Made by a program: the position numbers and the translations under genes. Below are positions 17,575 through 27,677 of a stretch of 64,000 bases of DNA, in pieces. The notes beneath the pieces are model-generated. The model was not told where the DNA came from. It did no database searches and saw only the letters and a list, made by a program, of their open reading frames with translations. The DNA comes from Rheinheimera mangrovi (GTDB lineage: Bacteria; Pseudomonadota; Gammaproteobacteria; Enterobacterales; Alteromonadaceae). The stretch is from assembly GCF_003990335.1 (NCBI RefSeq), contig NZ_CP034683.1, positions 4,199,501-4,263,500 on the forward strand, in the 5' to 3' direction. Within the stretch, counting starts at the first letter, position 1. Every line of letters begins with the position of its first letter.

Positions 17575-18818
17575 ACCACAGCTCCAATAAACTTACGGCT
17601 GAACTCTAAGGCCATTTTTTGATCAACACCTGCTAAAGTGAAGTGGCTGATCACGCCTTGCTGCTGATGGTCTAAAGAAGCTGAAATATAAGCCACGTCA
17701 AAAAGTTGCGGATAGTTTCGATACGCTCTCAAACAAAATACGGCTTTGGCGTGCTGACCTTCTACCGGGCTTATCAGTTGGTTTTGACAAGAAAAAGCTG
17801 TGACATCGTCTTCACCAGCCCTGTTGTCAGCATTCATCTGATTAATGCTGTGCTGATAGCGACGGAAAAACTGCAGTGGATGCAAGTCTTTAGCCTGAAC
17901 CCACTCAAACTGCATTTCAATGCGGCCTGTACTGAATTCTGACGACAAAAAGATTTCTTCCGGCTGATTACAAAAGGCATTTACTCTTTTGACATCGTCT
18001 TTGTCTTTTTCCACATTGGACATGCCCCAGCAGCGGATAAAAGGCACTATTTCGTCCGGCACTGTGGCAGGGCCAAAGCTTTTCAGCTGCCAGTCTGCCT
18101 GCAAAATTTGCTGAAACATGGCCTGCTGGTTACTGATCAGTTGCTGGTGAATATCCTGTTTCAGATCAGCAACAGGCTCTTTCGCCAGTAGCTTCTGCAA
18201 GGCAGCTGCCGGTACTAAAAATCCCAAATCATTGCCAGCTGATGCCACATTGACACCAATCACTTCACCTGTTTCATTCACTGCAGGCCCACCACTCATG
18301 CCGCTGTTAATAGCGCCTGTAAAATGAATTCGGGGATAAAAACTGTGTTTTTGCAGGCCGTTGTAGGTACCTGGAACCACTATTAAGCCTAAATCATGAG
18401 GGTTTCCCAACGAATACACAGCAGCCCCCTGCACCGGAGCCTGCTGTTGCACCAGAAAACTCTTGGCTGCCTTGTAGTCGGTTTTTAGCAAAGCTAAATC
18501 GTTCACCACATCAACGGCCACTATCTCGAGTTTGCCTTTTTGCTGATTTTGCGCCAAAAACTCCAGCTGGTATTTCTGTGGGAATAACACGGCTTCAGAC
18601 ACTACATGGTAGTTGGTGACCACCAGATTAGGTTCGGCCAATAAAAAACCACTGCCTATGGCCGATTTAGCACCAGAAGCATGCTCCAGCACTTTAATTT
18701 GCAGTAATGCATCGGCGTAATCCGCAAATACTTTTTCAGCGACAGCAGCACTGTAACAAGGGGCTGAGCAACAGCACAGAACCAGCAATAATAAGCTGGT
18801 CCATGTTTTTTGCAGCAT
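17565..18818 (-). CDS. Trypsin-like (S1-fold) serine protease, exported
   Basis: A 417-residue protein with signal peptide MLQKTWTSLLLLVLCCCSAP. The catalytic triad is visible: His in VTNYHVVS, Asp in VNDLALL and Ser in NSGMSGGPAVNE. There is no PDZ domain, so it is not a standard DegP/DegS; the C-terminal 200 residues are of unknown fold and hold four cysteines. I use the ATG at 18818, which has AAAGGA ahead of it; an in-frame TTG lies five codons upstream. Second gene of a cnoX-protease-FHA run. Confidence 0.85.
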   Translation of the reverse strand: MLQKTWTSLLLLVLCCCSAPCYSAAVAEKVFADYADALLQIKVLEHASGAKSAIGSGFLLAEPNLVVTNYHVVSEAVLFPQKYQLEFLAQNQQKGKLEIVAVDVVNDLALLKTDYKAAKSFLVQQQAPVQGAAVYSLGNPHDLGLIVVPGTYNGLQKHSFYPRIHFTGAINSGMSGGPAVNETGEVIGVNVASAGNDLGFLVPAAALQKLLAKEPVADLKQDIHQQLISNQQAMFQQILQADWQLKSFGPATVPDEIVPFIRCWGMSNVEKDKDDVKRVNAFCNQPEEIFLSSEFSTGRIEMQFEWVQAKDLHPLQFFRRYQHSINQMNADNRAGEDDVTAFSCQNQLISPVEGQHAKAVFCLRAYRNYPQLFDVAYISASLDHQQQGVISHFTLAGVDQKMALEFSRKFIGAVVWQ

Positions 18819-18841
18819 AGGGAGTCCTTTCAAATCAGCAA

Positions 18842-19687
18842 TTAATACAACAGGCTATAGAGTTTACGTCTGTAGCTGGACGCTAAAGGCTCACCTTTGG
18901 GTAAAGTGGCCAGAATATCCAGATAGAGCTTTTTCGCCTCACCAAAGTTCAGATCCTGCTTCAATATTTCAAACAGCAATGCCAAAGCTTCGGCAGAACG
19001 TTGCACCTGATGGTACTGCACAGCCAGCTGTTGTTGCAGCTCTTTGTTGTCAGGATCAGTCACTAACGCTTGCTCCAGCGCTTTTACTTCTGGGCTGTCG
19101 GCCGCTTGTTGCGCTAATTCCAGACGCGCTTTCACACTCTGATACAACGCATCCTGATCAGCCATTAATACGGTAGCCAGGGCTTTTTCTGCCGCTTCCA
19201 GTTGACCGAGTTCTACCTGTACTAAAGCCAGATGCAAGCGAATATCCACTCGCTCAACAGCCAGTTCATTGGCTTGTTTTAGCAATGGATAAGCTTCAGT
19301 CCAGTTTTGTTGCTCCAGCAAAGGCATAGCCTGCTGCAACAACTGATCTTCAGGTTTAGGTAAAAATGCGCTTAAACGCTGCAAAATAGCCTGTTCTGGT
19401 TCTTCGCCGGCAAAACCATCAACCGGCTGACCTTCCTTGATAAAGAGCACTGTAGGCACTGAACGCACACCAAAATGGGCCGCAAGCTGCTGTTCCTGAT
19501 CACAATCCACAACGGCTAATGTCAGCGCATCCGGATAACTTTGCGCTATACGCTGCAATACTGGGCCTAAATTCAAGCAAGCCGGGCTACGTTCAGAATA
19601 AAAATAAAACAGCACAGGCTGGGTAAAAGACTGCTCTAACAGTTCACGGACATTTTCTATCGTAACGGGCTTGATATTAGCGGACAC
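18842..19687 (-). CDS. cnoX: Chaperedoxin CnoX (YbbN): thioredoxin domain plus TPR
   Basis: Cytoplasmic holdase that protects proteins from oxidation and hands them to refolding chaperones. Residues 1-110 are a thioredoxin fold whose active site reads SPAC (RSPACLNLGP), as in CnoX proteins that have lost the first cysteine (E. coli SQHC). Residues 115-281 are TPR repeats ending YRRKLYSLLY, exactly like E. coli. It is the first gene of a minus-strand run with the protease and FHA protein, 24 bases apart. Confidence 0.93.
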   Translation of the reverse strand: MSANIKPVTIENVRELLEQSFTQPVLFYFYSERSPACLNLGPVLQRIAQSYPDALTLAVVDCDQEQQLAAHFGVRSVPTVLFIKEGQPVDGFAGEEPEQAILQRLSAFLPKPEDQLLQQAMPLLEQQNWTEAYPLLKQANELAVERVDIRLHLALVQVELGQLEAAEKALATVLMADQDALYQSVKARLELAQQAADSPEVKALEQALVTDPDNKELQQQLAVQYHQVQRSAEALALLFEILKQDLNFGEAKKLYLDILATLPKGEPLASSYRRKLYSLLY

Positions 19688-20031
19688 AACTCACCTATTT
19701 TTATGCGAACCGGACAGCTCCGGTTTTATGGAATGCTTTGCATCACTATGTGGCCGGCACCTTAGATTTGCAAGTCGGGGGTTGTGCATTGTTGATGTAA
19801 CGGTACGCAGCCTTTAAAGCGTTTATGTAATTCATCCCAACATTCAAATTTATTCCGAGAATTTTGTATTCTCAGCCTCCCCCCTAACAGGCCATCATCG
19901 CTGCGCTGCTACAGCGAGACTTTTTTTGGTCAGACCAGAAAAAGCGGTCGACTTTCAACACGTCTTCCCTTAAATTAGCCATCAAGCCTGCTAAATAAAA
20001 TATAAAAACGACCACTGAGTCACTTATCGAT

Positions 20032-20151
20032 CCAAAGTAATTGGAGTTGCAGCGCGGCGACAAGCGAACGAATCCCCGGGAACATAGACCACTATGTGAC
20101 TGGGGTGAGAGAACGCGGTCAACAAAGCTGCGGCTTCAAGTACGAAGGATA
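20032..20151 (-). repeat. Intergenic 125-bp repeat, copy C (inverted)
   Basis: Same block order as copy B on the opposite strand: CCAAAGTAATTGGAGTTGCAG, stated in part, then GGCGACAAGC, CCCC, the hairpin ACATAG-acca-CTATGT, GGGG, GGTCAACAAAGCTG and CTTCAAGTACG. It lies upstream of ilvI in the divergent gap. Confidence 0.87.
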
Positions 20152-20208
20152 ACAGGCACATAGTTTTGACAGACCCCTTACTCTGTCCGTCCACGTAAAA
20201 GAAAATTA

Positions 20209-20298
20209 ATGCTGTTCTGTGTAAGCAGAGCGGTGATTTTTGCTTTAAGCCTTTTTGCGCCCGCAATAGGGCTTAAGGTTCGCACGTGCAAACTATGA
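20209..20298 (+). promoter_or_regulatory. Possible 29-codon leader ORF with inverted repeat before ilvI
   Basis: An ATG at 20209 opens a 29-codon frame ending at TGA 20296-20298, ten bases before the ilvI ATG. The peptide is rich in Val, Ile, Leu, Ala and Phe (VIFALSLFAPAIGL). TTAAGCC (20245-20251) pairs with GGCTTAA (20270-20276) within it. This would suit attenuation by branched-chain amino acids, but there is no run of regulatory codons, no clear terminator T-run and only a weak ribosome site. In E. coli ilvIH is controlled by Lrp instead. Confidence 0.25.
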
Positions 20299-20308
20299 GA
20301 CCTAAATA

Positions 20309-22048
20309 ATGACAAGCCAAAACACCCAACCAGAACTGCTGTCTGGTGGAGCCATGCTGATCCGCGCCTTAGCTGACGAAGGCGTAGAGTATGTCTATGG
20401 TTACCCCGGCGGTGCCGTGTTACACATTTATGATGCGATGTTTCAACAGCATCAGGTGAAACACGTCCTGGTCCGCCATGAGCAAGCCGCGACCCATATG
20501 GCGGACGCCTACGCAAGAGCAAGCGGCAAAGCTGGTGTAGTGCTCGTCACGTCCGGCCCTGGTGCTACAAATGCGGTCACCGGCATAGCTACTGCTTATA
20601 TGGATTCAATTCCTATGGTGGTGATCTGTGGTCAGGTGATGAGCCATCTGATTGGCGACGATGCCTTTCAGGAAACCGATATGCTGGGTATTTCCCGCCC
20701 TATTGTGAAACACAATATGTCGGTGCGCCGGCCTGAAGATATTCCGTATTTAGTCAAAAAAGCCTTTTATATAGCGCAAAGCGGCCGGCCAGGTCCTGTG
20801 GTATTGGATATTCCAAAGGATATGACGATACCGAGTCAGAAATTCCCGTACGAGTATCCAAAAGAGATCAAGCTGCGCTCTTATAACCCGAACGCTAAAG
20901 GCCATCCGGGCCAGATCAAAAAAGCCCTGACCACTTTATTAGCGGCGAAAAGACCTGTGCTGTATGCAGGTGGCGGTGTGATTTTAGGCCGGGCCTCAGA
21001 CGAACTGACAGTGCTCGCCCGCAAGCTGAATTTACCTGTCACCAATACCTTAATGGGCTTAGGTGCTTATCCGGCTTCCGATCCACAGTTTGTTGGTATG
21101 CTGGGCATGCACGGCAGTTACGAAGCCAATCAGGTAATGCATAACGCCGATGTGATTTTTGCCGTAGGCGCGCGTTTTGACGATCGCGTGACCAACGCCA
21201 CCAAAAAATTCTGCCCGAACGCCACCATTATTCATATCGACATTGACCCGGCCAGCATCTCCAAAACCATCAATGCCCATATTCCTATTGTGGGCTTAGT
21301 GAAGCCTGTATTGCAGGAAATGCTGCATCAACTGGAGAAAAACAAAGGCGAACTGGATCAAGACGCCTTAGGTCAGTGGTGGCATCAAATACAGCAATGG
21401 CGTGAAGTGCATGGTGGCCGTTATGACAGCAGCGCATCGCATTTAAAACCTCAGGCCGTGATTGAAGCTGTGCACCGCCATACCAAAGGCGATGCTTATG
21501 TCACGTCAGACGTAGGCCAGCACCAGATGTTTGCTGCACAGTATTATAAGTTTGATAAACCGAACCGCTGGATCAACTCAGGTGGCCTTGGCACCATGGG
21601 CTTTGGTTTACCAGCTGCTATGGGCGTCAAACTGCATTACCCTGATGCCGAAGTGGTCTGTGTGACGGGTGAAGGCTCTATTCAGATGAATATTCAGGAG
21701 CTGTCCACCTGCAAACAATATGGCCTTGGCGTCAAAATCATTAACCTGAATAACGGTTATTTGGGCATGGTGAAGCAGTGGCAGGATATGAACTACGACA
21801 GCCGCTACTCCAGCTCTTATATGGATTCTTTGCCTGACTTTGTAAAGCTGGCCGAAGCTTATGGCCATGTTGGTATTCGCGTGACCAAAGCTGAAGAGTT
21901 AGAGCCTGCGTTAGAGCGCGCTTTTGCCCTCAAAGACAAACTGGTGTTTTTAGATATTCATGTCGACCCGACCGAGCATGTGTATCCAATGCAAATACCA
22001 GGTGGGGCGATGAATGAAATGTTTTTAAGCAAAACGGAGCGGACTTAA
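20309..22048 (+). CDS. ilvI: Acetolactate synthase large (catalytic) subunit, isozyme III type
   Basis: ThDP-dependent enzyme that condenses pyruvate to acetolactate, the committed step to valine, leucine and (with 2-ketobutyrate) isoleucine. The 579 residues carry [12 protein letters not shown], the catalytic glutamate in [19 protein letters not shown] (the region beginning VRHE), the ThDP motif [14 protein letters not shown] and [12 protein letters not shown]. It is followed after one base by the small subunit. The best match is to IlvI-type proteins of gammaproteobacteria. Confidence 0.95.
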   Translation: MTSQNTQPELLSGGAMLIRALADEGVEYVYGYPGGAVLHIYDAMFQQHQVKHVLVRHEQAATHMADAYARASGKAGVVLVTSGPGATNAVTGIATAYMDSIPMVVICGQVMSHLIGDDAFQETDMLGISRPIVKHNMSVRRPEDIPYLVKKAFYIAQSGRPGPVVLDIPKDMTIPSQKFPYEYPKEIKLRSYNPNAKGHPGQIKKALTTLLAAKRPVLYAGGGVILGRASDELTVLARKLNLPVTNTLMGLGAYPASDPQFVGMLGMHGSYEANQVMHNADVIFAVGARFDDRVTNATKKFCPNATIIHIDIDPASISKTINAHIPIVGLVKPVLQEMLHQLEKNKGELDQDALGQWWHQIQQWREVHGGRYDSSASHLKPQAVIEAVHRHTKGDAYVTSDVGQHQMFAAQYYKFDKPNRWINSGGLGTMGFGLPAAMGVKLHYPDAEVVCVTGEGSIQMNIQELSTCKQYGLGVKIINLNNGYLGMVKQWQDMNYDSRYSSSYMDSLPDFVKLAEAYGHVGIRVTKAEELEPALERAFALKDKLVFLDIHVDPTEHVYPMQIPGGAMNEMFLSKTERT

Positions 22049-22049
22049 G

Positions 22050-22541
22050 ATGCGGCATATTTTATCTGTATTGCTGGAAAACGAGTCCGGCGCTTTAGCA
22101 CGTGTAGTCGGCTTGTTTGCTCAGCGCGGTTATAACATTGATTCGCTTACCGTAGCAGCGACAGAAGACCCGACTATTTCCCGTCTGACGCTGGTGACCC
22201 GGGGTGACGATCAGGTGATAGAACAAATCACCAAGCAGCTGCATAAACTGATTGAAGTGGTGAAATTAGCCGATTTAAGTGAATCGGCTCATATTGAACG
22301 TGAACTGATGATGGTTAAAGTCAAAACCACGGCAGAGCAACGCGAAGAAGTGAAACGCTGCGCTGATATCTTCCGTGGTCAGATTATTGATATCACAGCT
22401 AGTACCTACACTATTCAGGTAGTAGGCACCTCTGAGAAGCTGGAAGCCTTTATTCAGGCATTAAACGGCACACAAATACTGGAGACAGTACGCAGTGGTG
22501 TGTCTGGCATTTCACGTGGTGAACGTACTTTAAGCCTCTGA
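22050..22541 (+). CDS. ilvH: Acetolactate synthase small (regulatory) subunit
   Basis: A 163-residue ACT-domain subunit that activates IlvI and gives valine feedback inhibition. LLENESGALARVVGLFAQRG and YNIDSLTVA are diagnostic, with EVKRCADIFRGQIIDIT in the second domain and GISRGER near the end. The length equals E. coli IlvH. The one-base gap to ilvI indicates a coupled operon, and a clear terminator follows. Confidence 0.95.
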   Translation: MRHILSVLLENESGALARVVGLFAQRGYNIDSLTVAATEDPTISRLTLVTRGDDQVIEQITKQLHKLIEVVKLADLSESAHIERELMMVKVKTTAEQREEVKRCADIFRGQIIDITASTYTIQVVGTSEKLEAFIQALNGTQILETVRSGVSGISRGERTLSL

Positions 22542-22551
22542 AATAGACTGC

Positions 22552-22580
22552 AAGGACCACAACCCAGTGGTCCTTTTCCT
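22552..22580 (+). terminator. Rho-independent terminator of ilvIH
   Basis: AAGGACCAC (22552-22560), loop AACCCA, GTGGTCCTT (22567-22575), then TTCCTTG. It starts ten bases after the ilvH stop. Confidence 0.8.
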
Positions 22581-22660
22581 TGCTGTATTTCCTGAGTATT
22601 CGCATTTTCTGTTGTAGTGCATTACAGTTGAAACTAATAAGTTTCTGCCACGGCACTCCA

Positions 22661-23026
22661 ATGCAACAAACAGTGTTGATCGTTGATGACTCCAGCTCGT
22701 TACGTTATGTGGTCAGACAATTGCTGACAGAGGCTGGTTATAAAACTCTGGAAGCAGAAGACGCCGTTGAGGCACTGGACTTACTGAACGGTCAGAAAAT
22801 ACATCTTATTCTTTGTGATCTTTATATGCCCGGCACTGATGGCCTGGAGCTGATCAGACAAATTAAACAACTTCCCGCCTACAAATTCACCCCAGTCATT
22901 ATTTTGAGCACAGAAAAATCCGAAGACAAAAAGCTCGAAGCCTATGAAATTGGCGCCAAGGCTTGGGTAATCAAACCTTTCCACCCAACTCAATTACTCA
23001 ACGCAGTCGCAAAATTAGTTCGGTGA
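22661..23026 (+). CDS. CheY-like single-domain response regulator
   Basis: A 121-residue REC protein: LIVDDSSS, phosphoacceptor aspartate in LILCDLYMPGTDG, serine in ILSTEKS and lysine in VIKPFHP. Start at MQQTVLIVDD; the frame is open further upstream but that part is not conserved. It closely resembles the operon CheY at 31516 (both share KQLPAYKFTPV or KQLPAYRFTPV), so the two are paralogues from one system. Stand-alone, upstream of an MCP. Confidence 0.9.
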   Translation: MQQTVLIVDDSSSLRYVVRQLLTEAGYKTLEAEDAVEALDLLNGQKIHLILCDLYMPGTDGLELIRQIKQLPAYKFTPVIILSTEKSEDKKLEAYEIGAKAWVIKPFHPTQLLNAVAKLVR

Positions 23027-23187
23027 AAATAACTTACTGATTTTTATCTTATTCAGTTGCTGGCGCAGCCGAAATTCTTGTGCTTGTATTGTAGAGGCTT
23101 CTTTTACTGATTTTATCAGTTGTGTTGTTCAGACAGTCTTAGTTATTCATTACTTCATGACCCTTAATCGACCTTGCGGGAGTAGAT

Positions 23188-24810
23188 ATGAACCTGTTTC
23201 GTGATTTAAAAATAGCGACTAAATTAGGTTTAGGATTTTTTGTCGTCTTGCTGCTGATGGCCATTATGGGGGCGGTCGCATTATCGGAAATGAGTAAGGT
23301 GAATGACCAGTCGACTGATATTGCGAATAACTGGATGCCAAGCATTAACTTTATTCACGAAACAAATACAGCCACCTCAGATTACCGTATTGCTGAGCTG
23401 AATCATGTACTGGCAGAAACGCCTGAACAAATGGCGCTGTATGAAAAAGAGATGGCTGTTTTGCTGGAACGCATAAAGACCAGCAGAGATAAATACGAAA
23501 AACTAGTGTCTTCAGATGAAGAAGCCAAACTGCTCGCAGACTTCGATAAGCTGTTTAGCCAATACCTTGAAGTACATAACAGGATGATCCCACTATCCAC
23601 AGCCCTGAAAACTCAGGAAGCAGTCGCTTTGCTCAACGGTGAATCACAGCAACTATTTAATGACTTTTCCGGAACATTGTTAAAACTGGTAGAACTGAAT
23701 GTCGCAGGTGGCGAAAAAGCCAGTGCTTTAGGGGATGAGATTTACGCTGCGGCCCAGCAATTTGTCAGTGTAATGATTTTAGTCAGTGTGGCTTTAGGCA
23801 TAGCTGTAGCTGTGATCATAGTGCGTGGACTAGTGAAACAAATTGGTGGCGAGCCGGCTTATGCAGCAGATGTAGTCACTAAAGTCGCAGCCGGCGATTT
23901 AACCATGAAAGTGCAGCTAAAAGCTGGTGACTCTTCCAGTATGTTGTTTGCTATCAGTGAAATGGTGGCTCGTTTATCACAAATAGTGGGAGAGGTCAGA
24001 AGCGCTGCAGATAACTTATCTTCAGCTTCAGAAGAAGTCAGCTCCACAGCCCAAAATATGTCACAAGCAACCAGCGAACAGGCGGCCAGTGTAGAAGAAA
24101 CCTCTGCTTCAGTGGAGGAAATGAGCGCATCCGTCAGCCAGAACACGGAAAACGCTAAAATTACCGAAGGCATTGCCTCTAAAGCTGCAGTAAACGCCAA
24201 TGAGGGTGGTCAGGCTGTACGCCAAACGGTAGCCGCCATGAAAAGCATCGCTGACAAAATTGGCATTATTGACGACATTGCCTATCAAACCAATTTGCTG
24301 GCATTAAACGCTGCAATAGAGGCAGCCAGAGCGGGCGAACATGGCCGTGGCTTTGCAGTAGTAGCCGCCGAAGTGCGCAAGCTGGCAGAACGCAGTCAGG
24401 TGGCAGCTCAGGAAATTGGCGAAGTGGCCAAAAGTAGTGTCACGCTGGCGGAACGCGCAGGAGCAGTGCTGGATGAAATAGTACCAGGCATCAATAAAAC
24501 CTCGGAGCTGGTGCAGGAAATTACCGCTGCCAGTGAAGAACAAAGCACAGGCACTACACAAATCAACTCAGCTATGGTGCAACTGAATCAAGTGACTCAA
24601 CAAAACGCAGCCAGCAGTGAAGAGTTGGCCGCAACAGCAGAAGAGATGAGTGGTCAAGCAGAACAGCTGCAGCAACTGATTTCGTTTTTCAAAGTGTCAG
24701 GAGTCTCTGATTCGATACCACGCAGCTCCACTCCATTGCACAAGACTCCTTCGAAAAAAGCCATGGTGCATCACAACGTCAACGCAGATGGAGATTTTGT
24801 CCGCTTTTAG
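23188..24810 (+). CDS. Methyl-accepting chemotaxis protein (4HB ligand domain, HAMP, MA)
   Basis: A 540-residue transmembrane chemoreceptor. TM1 is about residues 12-33 and TM2 about 192-212, enclosing a four-helix-bundle periplasmic sensor. A HAMP domain follows (about 213-265), then the signalling domain with the hairpin tip [20 protein letters not shown]. The glutamine/glutamate methylation segments ([33 protein letters not shown]) are visible. GGGAG precedes the ATG. cheD lies next, so the pair probably feeds the adjoining che system. The ligand is unknown. Confidence 0.93.
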   Translation: MNLFRDLKIATKLGLGFFVVLLLMAIMGAVALSEMSKVNDQSTDIANNWMPSINFIHETNTATSDYRIAELNHVLAETPEQMALYEKEMAVLLERIKTSRDKYEKLVSSDEEAKLLADFDKLFSQYLEVHNRMIPLSTALKTQEAVALLNGESQQLFNDFSGTLLKLVELNVAGGEKASALGDEIYAAAQQFVSVMILVSVALGIAVAVIIVRGLVKQIGGEPAYAADVVTKVAAGDLTMKVQLKAGDSSSMLFAISEMVARLSQIVGEVRSAADNLSSASEEVSSTAQNMSQATSEQAASVEETSASVEEMSASVSQNTENAKITEGIASKAAVNANEGGQAVRQTVAAMKSIADKIGIIDDIAYQTNLLALNAAIEAARAGEHGRGFAVVAAEVRKLAERSQVAAQEIGEVAKSSVTLAERAGAVLDEIVPGINKTSELVQEITAASEEQSTGTTQINSAMVQLNQVTQQNAASSEELAATAEEMSGQAEQLQQLISFFKVSGVSDSIPRSSTPLHKTPSKKAMVHHNVNADGDFVRF

Positions 24811-24816
24811 CTTCAG

Positions 24817-24855
24817 ACAGCTCAGCATTGTTGTTCTGCTGAGCTGTACTCTTTC
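24817..24855 (+). terminator. Hairpin after the MCP gene
   Basis: ACAGCTCAGCA (24817-24827) pairs with TGCTGAGCTGT (24837-24847) over a nine-base loop, followed by ACTCTTTCC. The stem is strong but the T-run is weak, so partial read-through into cheD is likely. Confidence 0.55.
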
Positions 24856-24875
24856 CGCCGGCAGGAGTTGCAAAG

Positions 24876-25379
24876 ATGCAACCTAAACAATATGTCGAAA
24901 TACTGCTGCAGCCGGGAGAATACTACTTTAGCAATGATCCCAATACCAGGATCCGAACCTTACTCGGTTCTTGTGTTTCAGTCACTTTGTGGCACCCCAA
25001 GTTTAAAACAGGCGGTATGTGTCACTTCTTACTGCCCAAACGTAAAGAGTCGCTCAAAACGATCAACCATCAACTGGCCGATGCCCGTTATGCAGAAGAA
25101 GCCTTCTGGTTATTGCGGGAAGATATCCGTCATATGGGTCTGCCACTGAGTCAATTTCAGGCAAAAATCTTTGGTGGCGGCCGTATGTTTAGCGGCGAAC
25201 AAGGAACCATAGCCGATGTAGGTTACAAAAACATTCAAATGGCGAAAGACTTATTGCATCGCATGGGATTAAATTCTGTTTCAGAACATGTAGGTGGAAC
25301 TGGACACAGGAACGTATTTTTTGATTTGTGGAGTGGCGATGTCTGGGTCAGACAGTTGCCGTTACAACAGAAAAAATAG
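24876..25379 (+). CDS. cheD: Chemoreceptor glutamine deamidase CheD
   Basis: Deamidates selected glutamines of MCPs to glutamates, creating methylation sites. At 167 residues, the catalytic cysteine is in LLGSCVSVTLW, the histidine in GGMCHFLLP, and FGGGRMF and VGGTGHRNVFFD complete the family pattern. GGCAGGAG precedes the ATG. It follows the MCP on the plus strand and is convergent with the EAL/che operon; the two frames abut at 25379/25380. Confidence 0.94.
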   Translation: MQPKQYVEILLQPGEYYFSNDPNTRIRTLLGSCVSVTLWHPKFKTGGMCHFLLPKRKESLKTINHQLADARYAEEAFWLLREDIRHMGLPLSQFQAKIFGGGRMFSGEQGTIADVGYKNIQMAKDLLHRMGLNSVSEHVGGTGHRNVFFDLWSGDVWVRQLPLQQKK

Positions 25380-26591
25380 CTAAGCCATTTTATCGTGTAA
25401 AGCAGGCATACCTGCATGTACCCAATTCACCACTTCATAGCTTGGCATAGGCGGAGAAATATAATATCCCTGCGCCACATGGCAACCGGCGCTACGTAAA
25501 TACTCCCAGTCTTTATGTTTTTCTATACCTTCAGCCACCAGATCAATACCCAGTTTGTTACACATCGACAAGGTACTTTCAAAAATCACCTGCAAATGAG
25601 ATTTTGATGCTACCCCTTCAATTAAACTGCGATCCATTTTTAGTTCGGTAAAAGGAATTTGCGACAGTTGCTTAACCGAAGAATAGCCTGTGCCGTAGTC
25701 ATCAATAGACAAACCAAAACCATGCAAACGCAAGCGGCTCAGAAAGGCCAATGCTTCACCTATATTGCCTATCACCTGAGTTTCAGTAACTTCAAAAATT
25801 AAATCTGAAGGTGCAATAGCGGCCTGAGTAAGCAGCTTCATCACATCCTGAGTAAAAGCGCTGTTGCTAAAAGAACGACCAGATAAGTTGACAGAAATAC
25901 GAGGAGCAAAACCTTGCTGATTCCAGACGACCAGTTGCTGTATTGCCATAGTGATCACTTCAAAACTCAAGGCGTCAATCAGACCCTTGTGTTCACATAA
26001 CTCAATAAAGTCGCCCGGATAAAGCAAACCACGTGCTGGATGGCGAAATCGGACCAAGGCTTCCAGCCCATGCAACATGCCGTTGTCCATGCAAATTTTT
26101 GGCTGATAATGCAATTCAAACTGATGTTGAGCCAGGCCTTGTTCCAACTCTTGTAAGCTCAAAGCCGAGTTTAAACAGCAAGCGCCTTTTGTCCGCTCCA
26201 CAGCTTTGCCTCTGTAGTCTTTGAGCAGCGCTTCCAAAGCCCCTTGAGGTACAGGTTTTTGAATGCTGCCCAGCACATCAATACCTTCGGTGACGGCCAT
26301 CAGCTCAACAGCCGAAATTAAGCTTTGCTCACGGCTACTGACAATAATCAGAGCACTGCAGGTATTACGTTTTGCCAACCATTGAATAAGCTCTATCCCG
26401 TCTAAGTCTGGCATTTCCAGATCACAGATCAAAATATCAAAACTGGTTTCAGCTTTGTCGATCAATTCCAGCGCAACCCGGCCATTTTCTGCAGTCGACA
26501 GCTTGCTGATGCCACAGGCGCGGCACAGCACAGACAAATACTCGGCCTGACAAGGGCTGTCTTCAACAATTAATACTCGGGGCGATGCCAT
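25380..26591 (-). CDS. Response regulator with EAL cyclic-di-GMP phosphodiesterase domain
   Basis: A 403-residue protein, REC (about 1-125) then EAL (about 150-395). REC has LIVEDSPCQ and LICDLEMPDLDG. The EAL core keeps GLEALVRFRHP, NLSGRSF, DDYGTGYSS and ELKMDRSLIEG, so it should hydrolyse c-di-GMP. I start at MASPRVLIVED (26591), which has AAGGAAAAGG upstream; the frame continues upstream into cheB. Last gene of the che operon, 11 bases after cheB, coupling chemotaxis phosphorylation to c-di-GMP turnover. Confidence 0.92.
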   Translation of the reverse strand: MASPRVLIVEDSPCQAEYLSVLCRACGISKLSTAENGRVALELIDKAETSFDILICDLEMPDLDGIELIQWLAKRNTCSALIIVSSREQSLISAVELMAVTEGIDVLGSIQKPVPQGALEALLKDYRGKAVERTKGACCLNSALSLQELEQGLAQHQFELHYQPKICMDNGMLHGLEALVRFRHPARGLLYPGDFIELCEHKGLIDALSFEVITMAIQQLVVWNQQGFAPRISVNLSGRSFSNSAFTQDVMKLLTQAAIAPSDLIFEVTETQVIGNIGEALAFLSRLRLHGFGLSIDDYGTGYSSVKQLSQIPFTELKMDRSLIEGVASKSHLQVIFESTLSMCNKLGIDLVAEGIEKHKDWEYLRSAGCHVAQGYYISPPMPSYEVVNWVHAGMPALHDKMA

Positions 26592-26602
26592 AAACCTTTT
26601 CC

Positions 26603-27661
26603 TTATCGACTGTAAGCCATAATGACAGAAGGTATTTTGTCCAACCCCACCAGTTGATCCGCCGCACCACGTTTGACCGCTTCTTTTGGCATGCCATACA
26701 CCACACAACTTTCTTCATCCTGAGCAAAAGTGCGGGCGCCGTTTTCTTTCATTTCCAACAAACCACGAGCGCCATCATCACCCATACCAGTCATAATAAT
26801 GCCTATCGAATTGGTACCAGCAATTTTAGCCACAGAGCGAAATAACACATCCACAGAAGGGCAATGCCGGTTTACCGCAGGACCAGGTTTGACTGAAACA
26901 TGATAATAAGCACCGTTACGCATCAGGCTCATATGCTGCCCACCTGGGGCTATTAGTGCCAATCCTGGCCGGACTCTGTCACCATGTTTGGCTTCGCGCA
27001 CTTCAATAGCGCACAGTGTATTTAAACGTTCAGCAAAAGCTGCGGTGAATTTCTCCGGCATATGCTGCACTATCACTATGCCTTCACAGTCGGTATCCAG
27101 TCGGCTTAATACATATTCAAGCGCAATAGTACCGCCAGTGGAGGTGCCAATAGCCACCACTTTTTCTGTAGTTTTGGCCATAGCTATAGCTGCAGGTTCT
27201 GGCACAGCCATTTGCATCGCCTTAGCAGCTGGTTTTGGCTGATGCTTCAGGTTTCTGGTATTAATTTTTGCCACTTCCCGTATAGCTTCGGCAAAGCTGG
27301 CTTTACTGTTGATCAGAAAATCTTTTACACCTAACTGTGGTTTAGTAAAAATTCCGGCGGCACCGGCTTCCAGCGCCTGTACCGTGGTTGCGGCACCTTT
27401 TTCTGTTAATGAACTGCAAATTAAGACTGGTGTAGGCCGGGTTGCCATGATTTGTTTTAAAAAAGTGATACCGTCCATACGTGGCATTTCAACGTCCAGC
27501 GTGATCACATCCGGCCATTCTTTGTTCATTTTGCTCATCGCAAAAATAGGATCCGGCGCCGTAGCCATTACTTCGATATCAGCTTCCTTTTCCAGCAAAC
27601 CACTCAGCACCTGTCGAACTAAGGCTGAATCATCCACTATCAGTACTTTTATTTTTGCCAC
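26603..27661 (-). CDS. cheB: Chemotaxis glutamate methylesterase CheB
   Basis: REC domain ([22 protein letters not shown]) controlling a C-terminal methylesterase that removes methyl groups from MCPs and so drives adaptation. The catalytic serine is in IGTSTGGT, the histidine in VQHMP and the aspartate in [11 protein letters not shown]. The linker (about 130-165) is Ala/Lys/Pro rich. 352 residues, standard length. It lies 16 bases after cheR in the operon. Confidence 0.95.
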   Translation of the reverse strand: MAKIKVLIVDDSALVRQVLSGLLEKEADIEVMATAPDPIFAMSKMNKEWPDVITLDVEMPRMDGITFLKQIMATRPTPVLICSSLTEKGAATTVQALEAGAAGIFTKPQLGVKDFLINSKASFAEAIREVAKINTRNLKHQPKPAAKAMQMAVPEPAAIAMAKTTEKVVAIGTSTGGTIALEYVLSRLDTDCEGIVIVQHMPEKFTAAFAERLNTLCAIEVREAKHGDRVRPGLALIAPGGQHMSLMRNGAYYHVSVKPGPAVNRHCPSVDVLFRSVAKIAGTNSIGIIMTGMGDDGARGLLEMKENGARTFAQDEESCVVYGMPKEAVKRGAADQLVGLDKIPSVIMAYSR

Positions 27662-27677
27662 TGGACTACCTTTTTAT

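Larger units (their letters stand above)
19688..20308. other. 621-bp divergent gap between cnoX and ilvI
   Basis: Holds no convincing full-size gene. It has several small hairpins: AACCGGA-cagc-TCCGGTT at 19708, GAGAA-N7-TTCTC near 19858 and TGGTC-a-GACCA near 19927. Repeat copy C occupies 20032-20151, and a possible leader ORF and inverted repeat lie just before ilvI. The ilvI and cnoX promoters must be here, but I cannot place them with confidence. Confidence 0.6.

Noticed and set aside
20024..20266. 80-residue minus-strand frame
   Set aside because: It covers repeat copy C in the cnoX-ilvI gap and shares peptide text with the frames over the other repeat copies.
24868..25149. 93-residue plus-strand frame overlapping cheD
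   Set aside because: A different frame of cheD; cheD itself carries all family motifs and a good ribosome site.
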